A stretch of 16,339 bases of DNA, taken from the NCBI GenBank assembly GCA_963531535.1, contig CAUSGX010000017.1:1-16339 (forward strand). Reading direction: 5' to 3'. The notes beneath the pieces were generated by a model. That model had not been told where the DNA came from, did not search any database, and saw only the letters and a list, made by a program, of their open reading frames with translations. A program made the position numbers and the translations under genes. Each line of letters starts with the position of its first letter. The first letter of the stretch is position 1. This document shows positions 9,321 to 16,100 of the stretch, piece after piece. This DNA comes from HOT-345 sp963531535. Its GTDB lineage: Bacteria > Patescibacteriota > Gracilibacteria > Absconditabacterales > Absconditicoccaceae.

Positions 9321-9349
9321 GGATTGCTTCACTTCGTTCGCAATGACGG
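9321..9349. repeat. REP-like dispersed palindromic element
   Basis: GGATTGCTTCACTTCGTTCG followed by CAATGACGG has ATTGC (9323-9327) paired with GCAAT (9340-9344). I recognise this TCATTGCGA...GAAGCAATCC class of short palindrome from intergenic regions of many unrelated bacteria. It is more GC-rich than its surroundings. Apart from this and the hairpin at 9281, the 9241-9431 gap holds nothing else I can name; the promoter of the next gene is unclear. Confidence 0.5.
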
Positions 9350-9431
9350 AGTAAAGAACTATTAGTTTCTAACTTAGATTGACTTGATTTAAAAAAACTT
9401 GCAATTCTTCATTTATTTTGATTTATCTAAT

Positions 9432-10025
9432 ATGCACTTCTCCTATTTTTACTATTCTTTAGTTCTTGTAGTCTTTGTCAGTGGAATTTATTTTTTTAGT
9501 TCTTTCGAATTCCTTGCATCCCATTCTCAGTCTTTTGTTTATACTGGTAGTGTTCACTGTGCTTTAGTCGCTTCATGAGATAAGATACTCGCTCCCTATC
9601 TCTCTGGAGCGGTCTATTTACAGCAGAATGCTCAAGCAGTGAGGGATTTTTCTGATAGTCATAGCGTAAACCCTGAGCAAATAGATCGGTCAACTTTTCA
9701 AGAACTGTTTTATGATGAGTCGCGTCAGTCAGAATTTTCTTGTTATTACAAAGATAAAAATGCGATCTATTGATATTCTGACCAGCTGGTGTTCCTTTTT
9801 TCTGGGTTTGATTATTCGACGATTCGTGTATTGAGTCAGGATTTTTGGGATGAGAAATCAAAAAAATATTCGCTCTCAACTTTTCTTTGATGATGCTTTA
9901 TAGATAAGGAATATCTTTACTTTTTGCAGTCGATATATGATACTCAGCAGCCAATTACTTTGAAACAACTTCCGAGATATCAAGAAGAAACACAGGAGAT
10001 AATACATATGCTACTTACCTTTTAG
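9432..10025 (+). CDS. Exported/membrane-anchored DKNYY-like protein
   Basis: This is a 197-residue protein. Residues 5-24 form a hydrophobic signal anchor (SYFYYSLVLVVFVSGIYFF) without a lipobox. The exported part contains CYYKDKNAIYGYSDQLVFL and FIDKEYLYFLQSIYD, which resemble the DKNxVYY repeats of DKNYY-family exported proteins (function unknown). It is a diverged relative of the three tandem paralogs downstream at best. UGA is Gly at four sites, two of them adjacent (STFLGGCF). The stop is TAG (10023-10025). The start ATG at 9432 is the first that includes the hydrophobic segment. Confidence 0.6.
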
Positions 10026-10026
10026 T

Positions 10027-10054
10027 TTGAAAAATCTCTTCTATTTATCAGAAT
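10027..10054 (+). promoter_or_regulatory. Weak candidate promoter for DUF333-like lipoprotein
   Basis: TTGAAA (10027-10032) and CAGAAT (10049-10054) are 16 bp apart, giving a leader of about 31 nt like the other genes. The -10 is poor; TATAAA at 10057 is a better hexamer but lacks a -35 at the right distance. Confidence 0.3.
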
Positions 10055-10091
10055 CGTATAAAATAATTTTACTTTATTACTACTATTAGAT

Positions 10092-10460
10092 ATGAAAAGA
10101 TTAGGATTTGCTAGTATAGCTCTTTCAATGCTGCTTTTAGCTGGGTGTGGAATGCAATCAGCACCTGAGGTGCAACCAACGCTTCAGGATCAGATTTCTT
10201 TGTATTGTTTGGATCATGAGGGGAATCTAGAGATGAGAGAGGAGAGCTGAAGACTCCAGGGCTACTGCGTTTTTGCTGATGGAAGTGAATGTACTGAGGC
10301 AGATTTCTTTAATGGAGTGTGCAAGGCGGGAGAGATTTTTGGTGAGGCAAGCAAAAGATGAGAAATCTGAGCTTTGTCGTCTGATGAGGCGGCAGAAGTC
10401 GAGGTGAACTCTGGTAGTGCTGAGGCGGATTCTGGGGCTGATGAGATTGGGTTAGAGTAG
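10092..10460 (+). CDS. DUF333-like lipoprotein
   Basis: This is a 122-residue protein. The N terminus is a lipoprotein signal peptide with lipobox LLAGC, lipidated Cys at 19. A single domain follows (about 33-80) with the DUF333 pattern: ISLYCLDHEGNLEMR, GYCVFADGSECTEADFF, NGVCKAGE. The Cys spacing and the CVFxDGSEC core match DUF333 lipoproteins, which lack an established function. The C-terminal tail is acidic and low-complexity. Three UGA codons are read as Gly. The stop is TAG (10458-10460). Confidence 0.75.
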
Positions 10461-10461
10461 A

Positions 10462-10479
10462 GAGTTTTCTAAAAAACTC
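10462..10479 (+). repeat. Small hairpin after the lipoprotein stop
   Basis: GAGTTTT (10462-10468) pairs with AAAACTC (10473-10479) across a 4-nt loop, immediately after the TAG. It is too weak to be a terminator alone; the stronger one follows at 10489. Confidence 0.35.
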
Positions 10480-10480
10480 C

Positions 10481-10508
10481 TTGCAAAGAAAAAGCTGATT
10501 CCTATAAA
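10481..10508 (+). promoter_or_regulatory. trxB promoter, -10 in the terminator loop
   Basis: TTGCAA (10481-10486) and TATAAA (10503-10508) are 16 bp apart. The predicted start near 10515 gives a 30-nt leader to the ATG at 10545. The spacer contains the left arm of the hairpin at 10489-10523 and the -10 lies in its loop. Confidence 0.6.
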
Positions 10509-10523
10509 AAAGGTCAGCTTTTT
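10489..10523 (+). terminator. Intrinsic terminator of the DUF333 lipoprotein gene, overlapping the trxB promoter
   Basis: AAAAAGCTGA (10489-10498) pairs perfectly with TCAGCTTTTT (10514-10523), and CCT/AGG can pair inside the loop. A further T-run follows. A transcript from upstream would contain both arms; one started at the embedded trxB promoter would contain only the right arm and could not terminate. Confidence 0.65.
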
Positions 10524-10544
10524 AGTTTTTTTGTAATTTAAGAT

Positions 10545-11489
10545 ATGAATCATAGAAAAGTTATTATTATCGGGTCAGGTCCAGCAGGACATACTGCAGC
10601 AATTTATACAGGGAAGGCATTACTTGAGCCGTTGATGTTTGAGGGATTTATGGCTGGTGGGATCGCTGCTGGAGGTCAGCTTACGACTACAACTGTTGTA
10701 GAGAATTTCCCAGGGTTTCCAGAGGGGATTGATGGTAGTCAATTGATGAGCCAGATGAGGAAGCAATCACTCAATTCTGGAGCAGAAATTCAGACGAAGA
10801 CTGTTGAAAGTGTTGATTTGAGCAAAAGACCATTTGAAGTCAGAGTTTGATCTGATGTATTTACAGCTGATAGCTTGATTATCGCGACTGGAGCTACAGC
10901 AAAGAGAATGCATATCGCAGGAGAGGAGCTGTTTTGGCAGAAGGGGATCTCTGCTTGTGCGATTTGTGATGGAGGGCTTCCAATCTTTAGAAATAAGAAG
11001 ATTTTAGTAGTTGGAGGAGGAGATGCAGCGATGGAAGAGGCGATTCATCTCACACATTTTGCAAGTGAAGTGGTTGTGCTTGTGAGAAGAGAACAGCTCA
11101 GGGCTTCTAAAGTGATGCAGGAAAGAGCGCTCAATAACCCAAAAATCACTTTCCTCTGGAATACCGAAGCAGTTGAGGCCGTAGGAAATCAGCTCTTGGA
11201 AGGAGTTCGAGTAGTTAATAATCAAACTCAAGAAAAAAAGCTGATTGAATGTTCAGGTTTATTTTATGCGATTGGTCACAAGCCAAATACTGATTTCCTC
11301 GATGGTCAGCTTGAATTGGATGAAGCTGGGTATATTCAGACGCAACCTGGTAGCACTCAGACGAGTGTTGCTGGAGTCTTTGCAGCTGGAGATGTACAGG
11401 ATAAAAAGTATAGGCAGGCGATCACCTCTGCTGGGACTGGATGTATGGCGGCACTTGAGGCAGAGAAATATTTGCAAGAAAAGAATTAA
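10545..11489 (+). CDS. trxB: Thioredoxin reductase
   Basis: This 314-residue flavoprotein transfers electrons from NADPH through FAD and a disulfide to thioredoxin in the cytoplasm. The FAD-binding GSGPAGHTAA (10-19), GGQLTTTTVVENFPGFP, the second nucleotide-binding motif VVGGGDAAMEEA and the C-terminal AAGDVQDKKYRQAITSAGTG are all present. The redox site is CAIC at 138-141, where CATC is usual. Length is normal for the family. Only one of 33 glycines uses UGA (10848-10850), far below neighbouring genes. The ATG has no Shine-Dalgarno sequence. Confidence 0.95.
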
Positions 11490-11504
11490 TAAAAGAGAAA
11501 TGCC

Positions 11505-11532
11505 TTGACTTTGGAGCTCCTTAGGATAGTAT
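11505..11532 (+). promoter_or_regulatory. Promoter of DKNYY-like paralog 1 (repeated element, copy 1)
   Basis: TTGACT (11505-11510) and TAGTAT (11527-11532) are 16 bp apart. The predicted start near 11539 gives a 29-nt leader. That leader is almost identical to the one of the lipoprotein gene at 15292. Confidence 0.6.
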
Positions 11533-11545
11533 TCTGAGGAGTTTC
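11513..11545 (+). terminator. Terminator-like hairpin (trxB end), copy 1
   Basis: The 15-bp stem 11513-11527/11531-11545, including four G-U pairs, has loop AGT and is followed by a T-rich stretch. It begins 24 bp after the trxB stop and encloses the -10 of the next promoter. Confidence 0.6.
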
Positions 11546-11567
11546 TTTTATCTTTAATATTCTTCGG

Positions 11568-12740
11568 ATGAAAAAATGGATCTGAGTTTTGATCTTTTGC
11601 TTGTGATTAGTTCTATTTTATTCCTATCCACAGCTGTTCAATACGGGAAATACTAAACAATTTTCTCAGTCAAACTTTCCTCCTTTTAAGGATGAAAACT
11701 CTGAAAATCCCCAACCAACGGCTCCTGATGACGGACTCTCCACAGGAAATCTAGCCGAGCTTAAGTATGCTTTTGATGCTTTAGCAGAGGATGAGTATGC
11801 TGATCACCTTGTCTTGACGAGTACTGAAAATCTCTCAGGAGAGCTTCCGCTCAGGGTTTCTCAGGGGCGGGAATATAAGATCCTTGATGAGCGATTGCAG
11901 CCAGACGAAGATACGCTCCAACCAATCAATAATCGCTATTCACAGAGCTTCTATGAGGATAAGAATAACTACTACCTTGAGACATATCTGTTGGAGATGG
12001 CATTAAACGATAAGACTCCGCTTGCTTATTATCCGGCAATCAGAAAATCCAAGTATCCAAATCTCCAGCTTTTAGGATTTATGGGAGAGCAAGCTGCTGA
12101 TATTCCACTCTGATATAGTAATGGGTATTTGCTTGCTCCACCTTATGCTTTTCCAGTGGATAAAAATAGTTTCTCTTTTTCAGCTGAAAGAGTATGGGAT
12201 TCTTCTCTTCCAGAATCCTGACCTCAGCGAGATGAATATATTAGAACTCATGGTCGTCGCTTTTTTAGAAATTGAGGTAAGCAGTATAGAAACTATATTG
12301 GAGAGGATAAGGATTGGGTTTATAGGTGGAGTAATCCTGATGACAACTATCACTATGCACTCTTGAGAGAAAAAAAACAATCTGATTTCAAACTTCTTTC
12401 TTTTGCAGAGATCAAAACCTATGAAACGACAGGTCAGCCACGAGATCTAAAGATTTATAAAGGCAAAATTGATACGCAGAATCGAAAGCTCTTATTAGAA
12501 GATACTTTTTGAAATCCAGAACTTGCCTATTATGACAATCATATATATGCACTTTCTAGCTTTTGAACCGCGATCTTCCCAATAGATGGAGCAAGCATGT
12601 ATCGAGATATCAAAAAAGTTCGTGAGAGATGAAAAGATTATGATACGAGCTATGGACTTCTTATGGATAAAGACTACTATTATCAAATGCTGTATCACTC
12701 TGATGGAGATTACTATACTCTCAATAGAATCAAAAAATAA
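11568..12740 (+). CDS. Exported DKNYY-like protein, paralog 1
   Basis: This is a 390-residue protein with an N-terminal hydrophobic anchor (about 4-20) containing two UGA-Gly codons. A Ser/Pro/Asn-rich linker follows, then a long aromatic-rich exported region. It has GREYKILDE, FYEDKNNYYLE, GYLLAPPYAFPVD, GEDKDWVYRW, LLSFAEIKTY, IFPIDGASMY and MDKDYYYQ, ending DGDYYTLNRIKK. The repeated D-K-x-x-Y/W-Y units resemble the DKNYY family (function unknown). It aligns over its full length with the genes at 12835 and 14062 and is the most diverged of the three. Eight UGAs are used. FPIDG uses GGA at 12588-12590, where both paralogs have UGA. The ATG follows the conserved 34-nt stretch after the repeated element. 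Confidence 0.7.
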
Positions 12741-12769
12741 CTTTCACCTTGTTTGCGTTTCATATTGAC

Positions 12770-12797
12770 TTGACTTTGGAACTCCTTAGAATAGTAT
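12770..12797 (+). promoter_or_regulatory. Promoter of DKNYY-like paralog 2 (repeated element, copy 2)
   Basis: TTGACT (12770-12775) and TAGTAT (12792-12797) are 16 bp apart, with predicted start near 12804. The leader is 31 nt to the ATG at 12835, but only 13 nt to the upstream ATG at 12817. Confidence 0.6.
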
Positions 12798-12810
12798 TCT
12801 AAGGAGTTTC
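12778..12810 (+). terminator. Terminator-like hairpin, copy 2
   Basis: Stem 12778-12792/12796-12810, 15 pairs with one G-U, loop AGT, then T-rich sequence. It is the best-paired of the four copies and lies 37 bp after the stop of paralog 1. Confidence 0.65.
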
Positions 12811-12834
12811 TTTTATATGTCTTTGCATTTAGGC

Positions 12835-13956
12835 ATGATTATACTACTTCTTAGTCTAACCTTTTTCTCTCTTCTTAATGTTCACTATTTTCAGGAGGAT
12901 GGGCAAACTTTTAGAGAAGCTTCAGAGACCTCTACCTGAGCGGCTCAACATACTTCTTGAAGTGATAAAAAGATGGAAAGGACTCCTACCATAGACTATT
13001 CATTTCAGCCCTTCACACCTACCTCATGAAAAAATTTTACTTTCCTCAATGCACAGTATTTTGTAAATGGTCAAGAGATCAAGTATACGCGTGAATTTGA
13101 CGGAATATCTGTAAATTCAGATTGGGAATATATGCCGGTTAATTTTGAGCCACAGGTGAGAGTCGATAAAAAAAGCTTCAAAAAGCATGGAGGGGAATAT
13201 CCTTCTTTTACTGAGGATAGGAGCCATTACTATTTTCCTTATTTAGATTGGTCAGATTGGAATGCCCCAGTGCAGACAGGAGTAAAGAAGTCAGAACTTC
13301 CTCATCTACAGTTTATTGCAGGTATTGGAGAGCAGGCTTTGTCGGCTGTTGCACTCTATTCTGATGGCTATCTTGTATTACCTCCATATAAATTCCCAGT
13401 AGATCATCAGACTTTTTCATTTATTCCTAGAGATGAAACAGGGTATTCCTTAACCTGATCAGCTGAAACTGAATATAGAAGGACTAAATGACGAGTCTTT
13501 TATCAGAACTGATGAAGGCAATATACTCGTTATCTAGGAAATGATAAAAATTGGATCTATAGATGGGGAGAGTATACTCTGATCAGAGAGAAGAAGAAAG
13601 CTGACTTTAGATTGCTTTCATTTCCAGAGATTAAGACCTATGTGAGTTCAGGGCAACCTCGAGATATCAAAGCCTACACTGGAACTATAGATGAGAAGAA
13701 TCGAAAACTCATTGATAAAGATTTCTCTGACGAGCCAAACCTCTATTATCATGACAATAAAATGTATTTCTTGCATTACTACTGAAACGCAGTCTTTCCA
13801 ATAGACTGAGCGAGTATGAAATACGAAGTCGTTCCGTATACAACGGAGGAGTGATACAAAAGCGAGTATACCTTACTCTCCGACAAGGACTATTACTATC
13901 AGTTGATTTGACATTATGATGGAGATTACTATACTCTCAATAGAATCAAAAAATAA
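12835..13956 (+). CDS. Exported DKNYY-like protein, paralog 2
   Basis: This is a 373-residue protein. The N terminus MIILLLSLTFFSLLNVHYF is a signal anchor aligned with that of paralog 3. The N-terminal half is variable. The C-terminal half (about 175 onward) is highly similar to paralog 3: ALYSDGYLVLPPYKFPVD, FSFIPRDE, LGNDKNWIYRW, LLSFPEIKTY, YTGTIDEKNRKLIDKD, YYHDNKMYFLHYY, FPIDGASMKY, LLSDKDYYYQ, YYTLNRIKK. Ten UGAs are read as Gly. I chose ATG 12835 over the in-frame ATG at 12817 because it gives the same leader length (about 30 nt) and the same N terminus as its paralogs. However, 12817 is correctly spaced from AAGGAG at 12801-12806 and cannot be excluded. Function unknown. Confidence 0.7.
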
Positions 13957-13998
13957 ATTTGACCTTGTTTGCATTAGGATTTACTTTGTGAAAAAGAC

Positions 13999-14026
13999 TT
14001 GACTTTGAAGCTCCTTAGGATAGTAT
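13999..14026 (+). promoter_or_regulatory. Promoter of DKNYY-like paralog 3 (repeated element, copy 3)
   Basis: TTGACT (13999-14004) and TAGTAT (14021-14026) are 16 bp apart. The predicted start near 14033 gives a 29-nt leader. Confidence 0.6.
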
Positions 14027-14039
14027 TCTAAGGAGCTTT
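14007..14039 (+). terminator. Terminator-like hairpin, copy 3
   Basis: Stem 14007-14021/14025-14039, 15 pairs with two G-U, loop AGT, then T's. A G-C pair (14010/14036) replaces the A-T pair found in copies 2 and 4, a compensatory change. Confidence 0.65.
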
Positions 14040-14061
14040 TTATATCTTCCCAATCTAAGTT

Positions 14062-15186
14062 ATGCTAACACTTTTCCTTAGTCTTGTGTTTCTTCTTGGA
14101 TTTCAGTATCAGTTAGAAGTATCTCAGATACAAGGGGACTCTCAGCAGGTTGCTCCTTGAATCTCAAAGACTCATACCTGAAATGATAAGCACTCAGACA
14201 TCACGCCCAATGAAAGTTACGCATTTATGAATACAACAGGATTTCCTGATATAAGACATATGAAGCTTTTACCGTGAAGGTATTATATTAACTGAAAAGT
14301 TGCAGAATATGAGAGTGATGTTTACGATTTCTTTGTCGATCCAGGTCGAAAATATAAAATTCTTAATGCTGAGATCGTTGCGACAGGAACACATCAGCAA
14401 TGGCATGATACTTGAGGATATCTCTACCTTGAGGATGATAAGTATTATTATTTTTATCATTTTAGTGGATTTGATTTTAGTGCTTGATCAAATTTGGGAT
14501 TTAGAAAGTCAGATATTCCTAATATGAAGGTTATAGGTTCGCCATGAGAGCAGTATTACTTTAATATAGCACTCTATTCTGATGGCTACCTTGTATTGCC
14601 TCCGTATAAGTTCCCAGTAGATCCTCAGACATTTTCGTTTATTCCTAGAGATGAGTCAGATAAGGTTTTAACCTGAGAGGAAGAAGAGAGATTTATCAGA
14701 AAAAAAGGTCGAGAGTTCTATCGAAATTGAGGCAGACAATATACCAACTATCTTGGAAGTGATAAAGATCGAGTATATAGACGAGGATATTCAAAGGACT
14801 GATATGCCTTGATCAGAGAGAAGAAGAAAGCTGACTTTAGATTGCTTTCATTCCCAGAGATAAAGACCTATGCGAGTTCTGGTGAACCTCGAGATATCAA
14901 AGCTTACACAGGAACTATAGATGAGAAGAATCGAAAACTCATTGATAAAGATCCCTTTGACCAGCCAAACCTCTATTATCATGACAATAAAATGTATTTC
15001 TTGCACTACTACTGAAATGCAGTCTTTCCAATAGACTGAGCAAGTATGAAATACAAAGTTGTTCCGTATACAACGGAGGAGTGATCTAAGAGGGAGTATG
15101 CCTTACTCTCGGACAAGGACTATTACTATCAGTTGATTAACCATTATGACGGAAGCTATTATACTCTCAATAGAATCAAGAAATAA
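14062..15186 (+). CDS. Exported DKNYY-like protein, paralog 3
   Basis: This is a 374-residue protein with signal anchor MLTLFLSLVFLLGFQYQ and a variable N-terminal half containing PGRKYKILNAEI (compare GREYKILDERL in paralog 1) and LEDDKYYYFYHF. The C-terminal half is near-identical to paralog 2 in both protein and DNA, including LIREKKKADFRLLSFPEIK, YHDNKMYFLHYY, LLSDKDYYYQ and the terminal YYTLNRIKK. Thirteen of 30 glycines are UGA, the highest share counted in the window. The contrast between a conserved C-terminal half and diverged N-terminal half suggests either selection for variation or recombination. Function unknown. Confidence 0.7.
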
Positions 15187-15228
15187 CTTTCATCTCGTTT
15201 ATATTCTAATTTACTTTGTGACATTGGC

Positions 15229-15256
15229 TTGACTTTGAAACTCCTTAGGATAGTAT
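15229..15256 (+). promoter_or_regulatory. Promoter of lipoprotein gene (repeated element, copy 4)
   Basis: TTGACT (15229-15234) and TAGTAT (15251-15256) are 16 bp apart. The predicted start near 15263 gives a 29-nt leader nearly identical to that of the unrelated gene at 11568. Confidence 0.6.
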
Positions 15257-15269
15257 TCTAAGGAGTTTC
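15237..15269 (+). terminator. Terminator-like hairpin, copy 4
   Basis: Stem 15237-15251/15255-15269, 15 pairs with one G-U, loop AGT, then CTTTTAT-type sequence. It lies 50 bp after the stop of paralog 3. Confidence 0.65.
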
Positions 15270-15291
15270 TTTTATCTTTAATATTCTTCGG

Positions 15292-16002
15292 ATGGAAAAA
15301 ATCCGACTTTGGTCATTGGTCGCTGGTGTAGTTTTTTTGAGTGGTTGTGGAGTCTTACCGCAGGAGGAGAAGGTATTGAGTGGAGATATTTCACAAACGG
15401 GAAACGAAACAGAGCTCTCGCCAGCAGAAGCTTTAAGCTGAAAAGAGGCGAAACTTACCCTTGCAGAAGTGCAGGCAGAGACAGGAGATACCACTCCGAT
15501 TGTTGTAATCACGGAAGCGAATAGCGGAGCGATTGTGACACAGACGGGAGATTCACTCATCTATAGAAATGAGGTCTATGGTTTTCAGGTAAAGCTTGGG
15601 AAAGAAACTAAAGGAGTAAAAATATATGCAGAGACACCTAGAGCAATACGGCTCTATGGTACCTACTGAAAAGGGCCAGTTCCTTGAGACTCAATAATGG
15701 ATAAAATGGGATATGAGATCGTAGTTGGAGTGTTTGTTAGCACACATAAAGAATACTGGGAAGGCTATAACAACTCAGAAACGGATATGGGAGGGAAGAC
15801 AGGTTTTTTAATTGATACCTTGTGATTTAATAACAAATATTTTTTTCAGAAAATGAGAACCAATGTTCCTCCTACTATTGTAAACCATCTCCTCCCAGAC
15901 TTACAATGTACTCCTATTGTAGTACAATGATTGGGAGAAAAAGAGTGCTGAGACTGGAGTAATAGAATATTCTTTGATAATTTATCAATTTTAGAACTTT
16001 AA
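15292..16002 (+). CDS. Lipoprotein, tandem copy 1
   Basis: This is a 236-residue protein. The signal peptide has lipobox FLSGC, with the lipidated Cys at 19, then an acidic Ser/Thr/Glu-rich linker with LTLAEVQAETGDTTPIVV. The globular part starts with SLIYRNEVYGFQVKLGKE, an N-x-x-Y-G-F pattern common at the start of small exported domains in Gram-positive and CPR lipoproteins. Two late Cys-containing segments (LQCTPIVV, EKECGDW) could form a disulfide. Six UGAs are Gly. The TAA at 16000-16002 overlaps the start of a strong terminator. Function unknown. The N-terminal 80 codons are almost the same as the next gene. Confidence 0.75.
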
Positions 16003-16034
16003 AAAAGTCTCTAGGAAGCCCTAGAGGCTTTTTT
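16001..16034 (+). terminator. Strong intrinsic terminator
   Basis: AAAAAAGTCTCTAGG (16001-16015) pairs with CCTAGAGGCTTTTTT (16020-16034), 15 pairs with one G-U, around a 4-nt loop. It ends in six T's and begins within the stop codon of the lipoprotein gene. Unlike the four repeated elements, it is separate from the next promoter. Confidence 0.85.
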
Positions 16035-16041
16035 CATTCGC

Positions 16042-16069
16042 TTGACTTTTGCTGTAGAATCTTTATCTT
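16042..16069 (+). promoter_or_regulatory. Candidate promoter of lipoprotein copy 2
   Basis: TTGACT (16042-16047) and TATCTT (16064-16069) are 16 bp apart, giving a 25-nt leader. An alternative is TAGAAT at 16055-16060 with a poor -35 (TTCATT at 16033). Confidence 0.45.
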
Positions 16070-16100
16070 CAAGTTCGCTTTTATTCTTAGGTACAAGAAG

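Noticed and set aside
12817..12834. ATG at 12817 as start of DKNYY-like paralog 2
   Set aside because: It would leave only a 13-nt leader and an N terminus longer than the paralogs; AAGGAG upstream lies at or before the transcription start. Kept as an alternative.
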